From: BD2-11 sp965221785
GTDB taxonomy: Bacteria; Gemmatimonadota; Gemmatimonadetes; Longimicrobiales; Gaopeijiaceae
Assembly (NCBI GenBank): GCA_965221785.1
Contig: CBDCSR010000002.1
Coordinates: forward strand, 372,001 to 436,000
Reading direction: 5' to 3'
DNA length: 64,000 bases
Shown: in pieces, positions 26,335 through 36,282 of the stretch
Position numbering within the stretch: the stretch's first letter is position 1
How the letters are laid out: every line of letters begins with the position of its first letter
Made by a program: the position numbers and the translations under genes
Notes under the pieces: generated by a model
What the model was told of the DNA's origin: nothing
Seen by the model: only the letters and a program-made list of their open reading frames with translations
The model's database searches: none

Positions 26335-28854
26335 TCAAAGTCCCGTCTCCCGGAGTCCTCTTTCCGAGACGAAATCGCGATACCGGGCGAATGCGGCGTT
26401 GACCCCCTCGCGCGTCAGCCCGAAGTCCGCGATGTCGTAGCGGTGACGCTTCTCGGTGCGCCGCCGCTCCGCCTGCTCCACCTGCCAGCCGTCCATCGCG
26501 GTCACGGCCGCGGGCTCGAGCGTCCATCCGAAATGGTCGTAGATGCGGCCCACGACCGCCAGCGGGTCCTGGACCAGATCGTAGTAGCTGACATCCATCC
26601 AGCGGTGCTCGAGCTCCGGGTGCGAGTTCCGAAAGCTCACCGCCTGATCGAGAAGCTGGCTCATCGCGCGCAGCTGCTCGGCCCCAAGTACCTCCGCCGG
26701 GCGCGGCTCGCTGATGTTGGCGCGGATCCGTTCGATTAGGCTGCACCAGGATCCCATGAACTGAACGGGTTCCCGGTGCGTCTGGATGAAGAGGGCGTCC
26801 GGATAGGTCTCAAACAGAGCTTCGAGCTCCCTGAGATGAGTCGGCATCTTGAAAAGCCATTGGCCCTGCAGGCCGGGATGGCTTTGCCTGCGCTGGTAGT
26901 GGTAGTGCTGCATGACCCGGCGATGGTGCCGGTAGGCCTCCCGCGAGCCGTTTTCCTCCAGCCAGCTATCGTACTGCGGGATGTGATATCGGGCTCCGAA
27001 CACCCTGGCTTTGAACGACAGCCGAAGGATCGGGATATCCTCCTCCGGCTCGTCGGTAGAGATCTGGTGGACCCCGGAAAAGGAGTCGATGATGCCGGAG
27101 GCTTCGAACACGTCGGCAGCCAGCGCGCGCCGAGGATCTGCCGTCGTGCCCGCGACCCTCGCATAGTCGCCGCCGGGGATCACCGGTTCCACGTACTCGA
27201 AGGCTCGCAGCGCCCAGAATCTGCTGTCCCGGGCCATGAGGCGGTGGAGGTAGGTTGTCCCGGTGCGGTTGATTCCCACGATGAAAACAGGTTGAACGAC
27301 GTTCTGTCGGCCGATCTCCGGGTACCGCTGCCGTTCGGCGGCCAGCTCGGCGTTGTTGCGCAGCATCCGGCACATGTCGAAGGTGACGTGACCGATCCGG
27401 GTCTCGAGCAAACCCGCTTCCGGTGATTTCAATGCCTCCACAAGCCGCCGCAGTCCTTCGAGCATCCACTCCGGGTAGGTCGAATCGAAGCACAGGCCGC
27501 GATGGTCCGCGTAACGCCTTGCCTGCCTGAGCAGGTGCTCAAGCTTCAGGTGCCGGCGGGGAGTGGGGTGCGGCCATGCCTCTGGATGTTCCCTGACCCA
27601 TCGGTTGTGACGAACGTACCTCGTGAGGGGACCGGGCCAATCGATGGTGACCGGACAGTCTTCACGAATCGCGCGGTCGCTCACGGGCAAGGAGGTGGCC
27701 GAGTCGCTGCCCCGCAACCAGTAGGGGCCGAATTGATCGAACAGTGCCCAGTATCGGGCGAGGGGCGAGGCGGCACCCCGGGCCTGGCAGGCCCGCTTGA
27801 AGGCCTGATACGAAACCTCCGGATAGTCCAGACCGAGTTCTTCAACGCGAACGGTGGTGTACGACGGGGTTGGATTGCAGCAGTTGTAGATCGTGGAGCG
27901 GCGCTCCGGGTTGAACGAGATCTCGGTGCAGATACGGCTCAGTGTGTCGACGGGGTCGCTGTTTGACTGCAACGTGAATCCCCGTGGAATCATCCCCACA
28001 TCCACCACCGCCGCGAAGAGGCGCTGGGTGATGTTGGCCGGCTCCGCGTACCCGGTCGAAGCCATGCTCGTCTGGGCCAATCGAAAGATCCCGACAGGAA
28101 GACCGACGACATTGCCGAAGAGGATCGCCTGTTCGGCTACGAGCTTGCTCCATGGATACCCGAGGAGGCCAAGCGGAAACGTTCGCTTCATGCTCGAGAG
28201 GTCCGGCTGCACCTGGTCGCCAATGCGGCTGTCCCGGTACTCGCGCGCAAAGAAGCAGAAGTACTCGGGGAAGATCCCCATCGTCGAAGCGTAGAAGAGA
28301 TGCTTGTAGCGCGTATGCAGACACAGATCCAGCACGTTTCGGATGCTGAACGCGTTGACGCGGCGAATGGCGCGGTAGGACGAGGAGAGACTCAGGGTCG
28401 CTGCGAGATGGTATACGGCGTCGATCTCCTCGCATAGTACGCGAAACCGGGAGTCCGACAGCCCGAAGCGCGGTTCGGCAACATCCCCGGCGTGCACGCG
28501 AATCCGTGGAGCGAAGCTGTCGTCCCAGACTTCCGCGTGCTCCATGTTCGCCCTCAGCCGCTCGAAACCCTGCTCGGGACGGTCGCCGCGCACGATGCAA
28601 TGCACGGTGAGCCGCGAATCCCGCGAGAGCAGGTCGCGCACCAGGAAACGACCGAGGAAGCCGGTCGCACCGGTGACGAGGACGTGGCGGAAGTCGTTGG
28701 GCGAAATAGCCTTGGCGAGCGGCGCACGGGTGACCGCCTCGCGGACGAAGCCGCGCAGCGCAGTCAGATCGATTTGACAGTGGGGCGGCAGGCTGCCCGT
28801 CAGCGGCGGTATGCGCCGCCGGGTTGCCGTCGCCGGACCGCCGCCGCGGTTCAA
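26335..28854 (-). CDS. thioester reductase-sulfotransferase fusion protein
   Basis: 839 residues from TTG 28854, which overlaps the PKS stop (TTGA) behind a GGAG. Residues about 55-430 are an extended SDR of the thioester-reductase type: VLVTGATGFLGRFLVRDL binds NADPH and GYPWSKLVAEQA supplies the Tyr-x3-Lys pair. Residues about 510-839 are a PAPS sulfotransferase (Sulfotransfer_3 type): VFIVGINRTGTTYLHRLM is the 5'-phosphosulfate loop and FIQTHREPVQFMGSW the 3'-phosphate site. In PKS/NRPS systems such reductases release the chain as an aldehyde or alcohol. A fused sulfotransferase would then sulfate the alcohol. That order is inference. No thioesterase is present in the operon. Confidence 0.87.
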   Translation of the reverse strand: MNRGGGPATATRRRIPPLTGSLPPHCQIDLTALRGFVREAVTRAPLAKAISPNDFRHVLVTGATGFLGRFLVRDLLSRDSRLTVHCIVRGDRPEQGFERLRANMEHAEVWDDSFAPRIRVHAGDVAEPRFGLSDSRFRVLCEEIDAVYHLAATLSLSSSYRAIRRVNAFSIRNVLDLCLHTRYKHLFYASTMGIFPEYFCFFAREYRDSRIGDQVQPDLSSMKRTFPLGLLGYPWSKLVAEQAILFGNVVGLPVGIFRLAQTSMASTGYAEPANITQRLFAAVVDVGMIPRGFTLQSNSDPVDTLSRICTEISFNPERRSTIYNCCNPTPSYTTVRVEELGLDYPEVSYQAFKRACQARGAASPLARYWALFDQFGPYWLRGSDSATSLPVSDRAIREDCPVTIDWPGPLTRYVRHNRWVREHPEAWPHPTPRRHLKLEHLLRQARRYADHRGLCFDSTYPEWMLEGLRRLVEALKSPEAGLLETRIGHVTFDMCRMLRNNAELAAERQRYPEIGRQNVVQPVFIVGINRTGTTYLHRLMARDSRFWALRAFEYVEPVIPGGDYARVAGTTADPRRALAADVFEASGIIDSFSGVHQISTDEPEEDIPILRLSFKARVFGARYHIPQYDSWLEENGSREAYRHHRRVMQHYHYQRRQSHPGLQGQWLFKMPTHLRELEALFETYPDALFIQTHREPVQFMGSWCSLIERIRANISEPRPAEVLGAEQLRAMSQLLDQAVSFRNSHPELEHRWMDVSYYDLVQDPLAVVGRIYDHFGWTLEPAAVTAMDGWQVEQAERRRTEKRHRYDIADFGLTREGVNAAFARYRDFVSERGLRETGL

Positions 28855-31800
28855 TGGCTCCGGGCGGGCGTGACTCCCGCCTCGTCGGCCGTCCGGGAAG
28901 CACCTCTCCCGCTGGGCGAAGGCACCCCGGGACCGGCCATCCCGTCGCCGCCGGTCGGCGAGTGCCCGCCGCTGGGGAAGTGATCCTCGGGCGCGTTCGC
29001 GAAGGGTGAGCGGCGCCTGCGCACTCGCTGCCGGAACTCTTCGTCTACGCCCGTTGTTTCCTCTCCCTCGCCTGCGACCTCGTCCTCGGCGTCCGAGTCG
29101 GTTCCGTGCACGATGGCCTGCGCCAGGGAGAGCGCGGAGGCCGTGGTCATCAGCTCGAGCGCGCTGACCTGGTGGTTGAACTGCGTCTGAACGAACGCAC
29201 CCAGTTCGGCGACCGAAATCGAGGTGAGCCCGAAGCTCGAGAGGGGTTCGGAAACATCGCCTTCGTCGTGACCGCACAACTCCGCGACCTTGGCGGAGAT
29301 CTGCGCCACGACACTTTCCAGGGTCAGGTCGCCGCCGGCATCCACCTCGAACGCCGCCTGATTCGTGACCAGACGTCCGTTGCGCATGTAGTCGGGAGAA
29401 CGGACGGTCCACGGAGGGTTCGCGAACAGCGCGGTGACGAGATGGTCGTGGTCCGCCATGGTGCGCAGGGCGTAGTCGAGGTTCGCGATCGCGAAGTTGG
29501 CGCTGACGGTGGTCATGCCGGCAGCCCGCATCATACGCATGACGTGGAGGCTCCGGGCCGCCATCCCGACCTCGGTGACCGGGCCCAGGTTGTACGAGAA
29601 ACCCGGGAGGCCGCGTTTGCGTCGCCACTCGGCCAGCCCGTCGAGGAAGGCGCTGGCGCCACTGTAGTTGATCTGCCCCAGGTTGCCGAAGGTCGAGGCA
29701 ATCGAGGAGAACAGCACGAAGTAGTCGAGATCCCGGTCGATGGTGGCGTGGTGAAGGTTGAGCGCGCCACTGGCCTTGGGCGCAAACACCCTTGCCAGCG
29801 AATCGGGCGACGTGTCCAGGAAAGACCGGTCCTCCAGCGTTCCGGCGAGGTGGAACACGCCCTTGAGGGGTCGCTCCAGGCCCGCGATACAGCGGTCAAC
29901 ATCCGCCGCGTTCCTCACGTCCCCCGGCACGATGTCGATCTCGTAGTCGTGCGCCATCTTGGACAGCGTCGTGATCTGGCGGATCCACTCGACGTCGCGG
30001 CGCCGCGCGGGATCGCGGTCCATCAGGGTCAGATGGCGCGCACCGGCGGCGATCAGGTACGGCACGAAGCGGAGGCCGAACCCACCCAGGCCGCCAGTGA
30101 CCAGATAGGTCGCGTCCGGATCCAGGAAGGGACGGGTGTCCGCGATGCCGAATCCGCGGTCCGCGGGATCGGTCGGAGCCTGAAGAACCAGCTTGCCCTG
30201 GTGCTGCCCGGTCGTCATCAGGCGAAGCGCCTTCGCGTAGTCGCGGTATGGAAAGGCCGTCAGCGCGGGGGGCGCGACCGCCCCCTCGTCCATGAGGTCG
30301 ATGCAGGCCTGGGAGAGCACATGCGACAATACCGGGTCGTCGAGCATCAGACGGTCCACATCGATCGCGGCGAAACGCAGATTCTTGCGGAAGACGCGCA
30401 TGCTGAGAGAGTTGTCGGTGTAGATGTCGACCTTTCCGATCTCGCAGTGCCAGCCGGAGGGACGCAGCGACTCGAGGCAGAGCGCGATGTGGTGGCCGGC
30501 GAGCGAATTCAATACGACATCGACGCCTTCGCCTCCCGTGGCCTCCATGAGATCGTCATACCACTGGTGGCTGTGCGAATCGAACGCTCCACGCACGCCC
30601 ATCTCGAGCAGCCGGGCACGTTTGCTCTCGTTGCCGGCCGTGGCGAAAACCTCCGCACCGACATGCCTGGCCAGGGCGATCGCAGCCTGTCCGACACCCC
30701 CCATCGCCGAGTGAATGAGGACCCGCTGGCCCTTTCTCAGACGTGCGAGATGGATCAGCGAATAGTATGCGGTCACGTAGACGGAGAGCGCCGAGGCGGC
30801 CTCTTCCATGCTCAGCCCGGCTGGCTTCGGAAATGCGAGGTGCTCGTTTACCACCACGCGGTTCGCGATGCAGCCGCCCACCGTAAGCGCCACCTCGTCC
30901 CCGACCTTCAGGCGCTTGACCCCGGAGCCGGCGCGCCGAACCACCCCGCTGGCCTCGATGCCGACTTCCCGCCCCAGCGCCGATCGCTCGTAGGCGATGG
31001 CCGGCAGGAGCCCGAGCGTGACCATGACGTCGCGAAAGTTGAGCGCGGCCGCGCCGACCTCGACTTCCACATCCGACGGCTCCAGCCGCGGAAGCTTGTA
31101 CGTGGTCATCCGGAGCCCGCCCACCTGACCGGGATTGTCCAGGCGAAGCCGGTACGGCGGTTCGTCACCATCGGGCACGAGCGGCGCGCGCTGCCGCACG
31201 CTGACGATGCGCGGGACCCATGTGCGCCCCTCTCTGATCGCCAGTTCGCGCTCGCGCAGATCGCACCGCGTGAGGCGGGCCAGGACCTCCAGGTCATCCT
31301 CGGAGCCGATGTCCACAAGCCTGAAGTCGATCCGGGTGTCTTCGGCGAGGAGTTCCAGGGCGATACTGCGCACCGCTCCCCAGAGCGCGCTTCCGCGCGG
31401 ATTGTCCACCCCGCAGACCGCGCCGCGCGTCACCACCGTCAGACGGCAGTCACGGGTCGCGCGCTCCAGCCGGAGCGGCGCCAGGGCCTGAAGAAACGCC
31501 ACGAATTCCCAGATGGCACGCTCCCCCGTGGGGTCTATCGGATCCGTATCGACAAAGAAGTCGATCGCTGCCGGATCGGTCCCTCCCGGCAATTCCTCCA
31601 GCCAGCCGGGATCGGTTGCCTCGATCGTCGACCAGGGGACGTGGTGCACCGCCGGCGAGTCGAGGAGGTCGAGCCAACTCGCCGCGAGGCTGTCCGGTTC
31701 GCCGATCACCCAGCGGGAACCCGGAGTGGCGGCCGCCCACGTGATTTCGGCCGCGTCCGCCGCCTCACCCTCGCCATCGGCGCCGCTTCCGTCGGTGACG

Positions 31801-34800
31801 TCGAAGAGGTCGTGGGGGGCCTGCAGCAACGTCGCGCGTGACCCCGCGTGGACCGTAGACCAGCCGACGCCGGCTTCGACTGCTTCCCCTTCGCCATGAC
31901 AGACGAGCGCAAGACCGCCGCCGACCAGGAGCCGGTGAACGAGCGTCCACTGCACGGGCCCGAAACCGCAGGCTTCCGCGTGCAACAGCACGAGTTCGGC
32001 GGCGGCGGGCCGCAACAGTCCCGAATCCATCTCGAGTTCGCGGGCCCCGGCGGAGCACGCATCGAGCGAGTCGAACCGAATCGCGGCGTCCTGGTGGTTG
32101 AACGCGTCGTAGAGCGCGCGGGTGTGCTCCTCGTCCGCGCCGAGGAGCCAGTACTCGGTCTGGGCGTCCTGGCTCGACAGGCGTGACAGACACCGGTTCA
32201 GAATCGCCTCGGCGGGCTCACGCCGCCCTGCGATCTCGATCACATGGCAGGCGTACCGGTGGCCGAGGGCGCCTTCCTCGAGCGCCTCGATCAAGTCGGC
32301 GGGATCGACCTCTCCGCCCCGGAGCGCGTCCCCGAGCGGAGGACGTGCCGGCAGGAACTTGGGCTGCCAGCGGATGAGGTGCTTGCTGTCCGGGACATCG
32401 CTCCAGCGGGGGTTGCTGTTGAAGGAGTGGTATTCCCCGATGTGGGCGATCAATTGCCCGGTGGCGTGATCGTAGAAGCTGAGGCGGCCGATGTAGAGTT
32501 CGCCGAGCGGCTTGTTGTACTGGCCGCGCTCATCCACGTCGAACCAGTCGCCGGTGTCGACCAGGAAGCAGCTGATGCGCGGCCCCGTCGGCGGGCGCAG
32601 GAAGGTGATGTCGCACGCGCGCTGCGGCATGGAAAAGAAGTCCGGCAGGCGCATCAGGTAACGCAGGAAGATCTGCAGCCCGCCGTCCGTCAACGGGGGG
32701 TACATGACGTAGCCCTCTTCCCGGCCGGACGCCCACAACTCCTCGTCGACCTCGATCTCCAGCAACAGATCCGTCGAACCCGAGTCCATTTCGATCTGCC
32801 GGATGCTTCGGAAATGCGGTCCGAACTCGAAGGCGTCCCCCACGACTGCTTCGATCTGGTCATAGAAGTCCTCCCCCGTCGCGAGCGGTGAAGGATCGAA
32901 GTCGGACGCAAGGACCTCCTGCAGCGTCGGCAGCGTGTCGACGGCGTGGTCTTCAGCTACACGGCGAACCCTCCCGCGGCAGTGCAGCGTGCCTTCGTCG
33001 TCGTTCTCGAAGGAGCGGGTGGAGATGGTGAAGGTGAACTGGTCCGGGGCGTCGGGGACCGGAAAAAGGGCCGTCTGCAGTCTCACCGGCGTCCGGCCGA
33101 CGGGTGTGTGCTGCAGGAACTCCATCTCTTCGATGTGCACCGGACTGCCGGCGAAGGCCTGCAGAATCAACTCGATGTAGCCGGCGGCCGGGATGATCGG
33201 CGCCCGATGCACCCGGTGATCGGTCAGCCACGGAAAATCCCGCTCGGAGAGCCGCGCCTCGAAGAGCATGTGGTCGCAGGCGACCCGGTGGCCTACGAGC
33301 GGGCCGTGGGAGTACTCGCCGCGGTGGACGAACATCTCGTCGTCAACCAGGTCGTCGTGAGTAGTCGTCTGTTCCTGAGGATGCCCGGGGAGAAGGTGGG
33401 TGATGGGTCTGGGACGCGGATACTGGGACGCGAAATCGAGCGCGACGCCTGCCTTGTAGAGCGCTCCGAGCGCCTTCTGGAAGCCCATGCAGACGTCCTC
33501 GTCCTTCATCAGCGTCGGGATGCAGGCCGGGGCCGAGGCCGAGGCGCTCCCTTCCAGGCACTGCCGGATGAGAGGTTGCAGGGCGCCGTGAGGTGCGATC
33601 TCCAGAACCACGTCGGGCCGGTAGTCCCGGCGAACCGTCTCCATGGCGGCAGCGAAGCGGACCGGCTCCCGGATGTTGGACCACCAGTATGCGGCGTCCA
33701 GGCACCCCGTCGCCCCGCCGGTGACCGAGGACACGAAGGGGACATCGAAGTCGAACGCGCACTCGTCCAGGAAGGCAAGGGACGCCATGACATCGTCGTG
33801 GAGGGGGTCCATCGCCGGCGAATGGAAGGCGATGTTGCCGGGGATCAGGCGATTCTGCAGGCCGCGGCGGTCGAGTTCGGCCATGACGGGCTCGAGCGCA
33901 GGCTCCTTGCCGCAGATGACGGTGTTGGCGGGCGAGTTCTCGCAGGCGATTTGAACCGGGGCGGGTCGGTGGTTGCCGGAACGCAACGAGACGCTGAGTT
34001 CCTTCAGAAGGTCCTCCACCCCCGGTCGGTCGAGTCCGATCGCCAGCATCCGGCCCGAGCCGGCCACGCGCTGCTGCAGGGTGGCGCGGTGGTAGACCAG
34101 ATGCGTGGCTTCGGCAAGGGAAAGCGCCCCGCTGGCGTAGGCGGCGGCCACCTCGCCCGAGCTGTGCCCGACGACACAGTCCGGCTGGATGCCCCAGGTC
34201 GACAACAGCTCCACGAGGGCGCATTGGAGCATGAAGATCGCGGGCTGGGCCAACCGGACTTCGTTCAGTTCCTCCTGGCTTGCGAAGAAACAGGCATCGC
34301 GCAGGGAGCTGTCGGAGTGCTTCCGCCACTCTTCCTCGATGGCGTCGACCACCCGGCGAAAGACAGGGTCGGCGTGGTAGAGCGCGCGCCCGCATCCCGC
34401 CCACTGGGTGCCCTGTCCCGAGAAGACCATGGCAACCCGGCGGTCTCCTTCTTCCACGGTGGTGACCGGAGGTGGATCCTCCACAAAGGCGTCCAGCGCC
34501 TCGGCAAGTTCGTCGCGGTTGCGAACGGCGAACGCGGTACGCGCGGCAAACTGGCTCCGGCGTCGTCCGAGATTGCCTGCCAGGGTGTAGAGATCGATTT
34601 CCGACTCGTCGAGGAGGTCGCGCATGCTGCGCGCGCTCTCTGCCAGGGCGTTGGCCGTACGCGCGGACAGGGGGATCATGTAGCCCGCGCCGGGAGCCAG
34701 GGGCGCCGACCACACAGCGGGCTGCATCCGCCGGTATTCCCTGACCACACAGTGTCCGTTGGCGCCGCCGAACCCGAAGGAATTGATCCCGACCACGACC

Positions 34801-36056
34801 GGACGGTCCGGGAATGGCTCGCACGCCGTCTGCACCTGCATCGGGCAGCTGTCGAAGTCGATCTCCAGATTCGGCGCCAGGAAGTTCCGCGAAATAGGCG
34901 CAAAGGTGCGTCGCTGCATCATCAGGACCACCTTCAGCAGCGCGCAGCTGAACGCCGCGGCTTCAAGGTGCCCCACGTTGCTCTTCACGCTGGCGACACG
35001 CAGCGGAACCTCGCGTTCAACCCCGCCGAAGGCCTCGGCGATGGCGTTCCCCTCGATGCGGTCGCCCACCACGGTGCCGGTGGCGTGCGCTTCGATATAG
35101 TCGAAGTCCTCAGGACCCAACCCGGCGCGCTCACAGGCCGTGCGCATCAACTCGACCTGCGAATGGCGGGTCGGCGCGGTGATGTAGCGCCCCTGGGCCA
35201 AACCGACCGCATCGTCTGCGGTCCCTGCGGTGTTGACCGCCGTGGCCGCGACTACCGCAAAGACGTGGTCGCCGTCCCGTTCCGCCGCTTCCAATGGCTT
35301 GACCGCGAAGATGAACGCTCCTTCGGCACGAATGTAGCCGTTGGCGTCGGCATCGAAGGAGTGACACCTGCCGTCGGGACTTATGACGCCGAGCGCGTTG
35401 AACGAGGCACTGCAGCGGGCCGACCCCAGGTAGGTCGCGGCTCCCACCAGAGCCTGGTCGCAATCTCCCTGCCGAATCGCGTTCATCGCGGTGTGCAGCG
35501 CGGTCAGGGACGCCGAACAGGCCGTGGAGCACGCCACGGAAGGTCCCATGAGGTTGAGGTGGTAGGAGATGCGGTTCGCCAGCATCGAAGCGTCGATGCT
35601 CAGAATGGAGAACTCGTTGGTGCCGTACAGCGCGCGCCAGTTGGCCGTTGACGCCACCTGCGCACCGATGAAGACACCCGTGGGGCTGTTGCGCAGTCCT
35701 CTCAGATCCCATCCGGCATGCTCGCAACTCTCCCAGGCGCAACCAAGCAACATCCGGATCTGAGGATCCATGTAGGCCATTTCATTGCGCGACACTCCGA
35801 AGAGGCTGCGATCCATCCGCTGCTCCCCCTGGCCGCGTATCAGACCCTCGTACGCGCTCCCGAAACGTCCCGGGCCCAAGAATCCGCCGATCGGCTGGTA
35901 CCCCCTGCCATAACGGTCGGTGACCGGCTCCCGCACGATCTCGCGCCTGACGAGGAGATCCCAGAAATCGTCGTCCGTGCGGATGCCCCCCGGCATCCGA
36001 TAGGCGTATCCGACGATGGCGACGGGTTCCTTCGACCTGTCCCTGCCTGAGTTCAT
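28851..36056 (-). CDS. reducing type I polyketide synthase, KS-AT-DH-ER-KR-ACP
   Basis: 2401 residues from ATG 36056, after GGAGGGGGGAG. KS at 10-440 has STACSASL (Cys 180), EAHATGT and KSNVGHLE. AT at about 530-850 has GHSSGE (Ser near 631) and AFHSPAM, a malonyl-type motif. DH at about 910-1190 has DHRVHRAPIIP and TDGGLQ; the usual Gly of HxxxGxxxxP is Arg. About 1190-1620 is a linker with a pseudo-KR-like part and no visible methyltransferase SAM motif. ER at 1630-1960 has HSAMGGVGQ, KR from about 1985 has TGGLGGFG and a Tyr in INYSGAS, and ACP carries Ser near 2278 in GLTSIS. One module with a full reductive loop and no thioesterase suggests an iterative, fatty-acid-like synthase. Confidence 0.93.
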   Translation of the reverse strand: MNSGRDRSKEPVAIVGYAYRMPGGIRTDDDFWDLLVRREIVREPVTDRYGRGYQPIGGFLGPGRFGSAYEGLIRGQGEQRMDRSLFGVSRNEMAYMDPQIRMLLGCAWESCEHAGWDLRGLRNSPTGVFIGAQVASTANWRALYGTNEFSILSIDASMLANRISYHLNLMGPSVACSTACSASLTALHTAMNAIRQGDCDQALVGAATYLGSARCSASFNALGVISPDGRCHSFDADANGYIRAEGAFIFAVKPLEAAERDGDHVFAVVAATAVNTAGTADDAVGLAQGRYITAPTRHSQVELMRTACERAGLGPEDFDYIEAHATGTVVGDRIEGNAIAEAFGGVEREVPLRVASVKSNVGHLEAAAFSCALLKVVLMMQRRTFAPISRNFLAPNLEIDFDSCPMQVQTACEPFPDRPVVVGINSFGFGGANGHCVVREYRRMQPAVWSAPLAPGAGYMIPLSARTANALAESARSMRDLLDESEIDLYTLAGNLGRRRSQFAARTAFAVRNRDELAEALDAFVEDPPPVTTVEEGDRRVAMVFSGQGTQWAGCGRALYHADPVFRRVVDAIEEEWRKHSDSSLRDACFFASQEELNEVRLAQPAIFMLQCALVELLSTWGIQPDCVVGHSSGEVAAAYASGALSLAEATHLVYHRATLQQRVAGSGRMLAIGLDRPGVEDLLKELSVSLRSGNHRPAPVQIACENSPANTVICGKEPALEPVMAELDRRGLQNRLIPGNIAFHSPAMDPLHDDVMASLAFLDECAFDFDVPFVSSVTGGATGCLDAAYWWSNIREPVRFAAAMETVRRDYRPDVVLEIAPHGALQPLIRQCLEGSASASAPACIPTLMKDEDVCMGFQKALGALYKAGVALDFASQYPRPRPITHLLPGHPQEQTTTHDDLVDDEMFVHRGEYSHGPLVGHRVACDHMLFEARLSERDFPWLTDHRVHRAPIIPAAGYIELILQAFAGSPVHIEEMEFLQHTPVGRTPVRLQTALFPVPDAPDQFTFTISTRSFENDDEGTLHCRGRVRRVAEDHAVDTLPTLQEVLASDFDPSPLATGEDFYDQIEAVVGDAFEFGPHFRSIRQIEMDSGSTDLLLEIEVDEELWASGREEGYVMYPPLTDGGLQIFLRYLMRLPDFFSMPQRACDITFLRPPTGPRISCFLVDTGDWFDVDERGQYNKPLGELYIGRLSFYDHATGQLIAHIGEYHSFNSNPRWSDVPDSKHLIRWQPKFLPARPPLGDALRGGEVDPADLIEALEEGALGHRYACHVIEIAGRREPAEAILNRCLSRLSSQDAQTEYWLLGADEEHTRALYDAFNHQDAAIRFDSLDACSAGARELEMDSGLLRPAAAELVLLHAEACGFGPVQWTLVHRLLVGGGLALVCHGEGEAVEAGVGWSTVHAGSRATLLQAPHDLFDVTDGSGADGEGEAADAAEITWAAATPGSRWVIGEPDSLAASWLDLLDSPAVHHVPWSTIEATDPGWLEELPGGTDPAAIDFFVDTDPIDPTGERAIWEFVAFLQALAPLRLERATRDCRLTVVTRGAVCGVDNPRGSALWGAVRSIALELLAEDTRIDFRLVDIGSEDDLEVLARLTRCDLRERELAIREGRTWVPRIVSVRQRAPLVPDGDEPPYRLRLDNPGQVGGLRMTTYKLPRLEPSDVEVEVGAAALNFRDVMVTLGLLPAIAYERSALGREVGIEASGVVRRAGSGVKRLKVGDEVALTVGGCIANRVVVNEHLAFPKPAGLSMEEAASALSVYVTAYYSLIHLARLRKGQRVLIHSAMGGVGQAAIALARHVGAEVFATAGNESKRARLLEMGVRGAFDSHSHQWYDDLMEATGGEGVDVVLNSLAGHHIALCLESLRPSGWHCEIGKVDIYTDNSLSMRVFRKNLRFAAIDVDRLMLDDPVLSHVLSQACIDLMDEGAVAPPALTAFPYRDYAKALRLMTTGQHQGKLVLQAPTDPADRGFGIADTRPFLDPDATYLVTGGLGGFGLRFVPYLIAAGARHLTLMDRDPARRRDVEWIRQITTLSKMAHDYEIDIVPGDVRNAADVDRCIAGLERPLKGVFHLAGTLEDRSFLDTSPDSLARVFAPKASGALNLHHATIDRDLDYFVLFSSIASTFGNLGQINYSGASAFLDGLAEWRRKRGLPGFSYNLGPVTEVGMAARSLHVMRMMRAAGMTTVSANFAIANLDYALRTMADHDHLVTALFANPPWTVRSPDYMRNGRLVTNQAAFEVDAGGDLTLESVVAQISAKVAELCGHDEGDVSEPLSSFGLTSISVAELGAFVQTQFNHQVSALELMTTASALSLAQAIVHGTDSDAEDEVAGEGEETTGVDEEFRQRVRRRRSPFANAPEDHFPSGGHSPTGGDGMAGPGVPSPSGRGASRTADEAGVTPARSH

Positions 36057-36166
36057 TGTGGCTCCCCCCTCCCGCGATGCCTCGCGTGTCTCGCTGGCCC
36101 CGCAGCTTGACCTCTTCGGGCTCGCCCGTCGTTGACGTCCACCAACATCGATGTCAGGATCGCTGG

Positions 36167-36196
36167 AATGTCGCAAAACCACAAGATAATGTCGCA
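36167..36196. promoter_or_regulatory. AATGTCGCA direct repeat in the PKS / reductase divergent promoter
   Basis: AATGTCGCA occurs exactly at 36167-36175 and 36188-36196, a 21-base period (two helical turns), in the 226-base gap between the divergent PKS and reductase genes. The second copy is followed by TGCACA. A similar pair (GTCGCA at 38132 and 38154, 22-base period, again followed by TGCACA after the first copy) precedes the STAS gene. A shared regulator is suggested but not shown. Confidence 0.45.
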
Positions 36197-36282
36197 GATC
36201 CGGTGCACAACCGACAGGCGACCGGGCTCATCGACAGCAACCGATTCCTGCCCCCGTCAGGCCTGGTCCGTATGTTGCGAGC

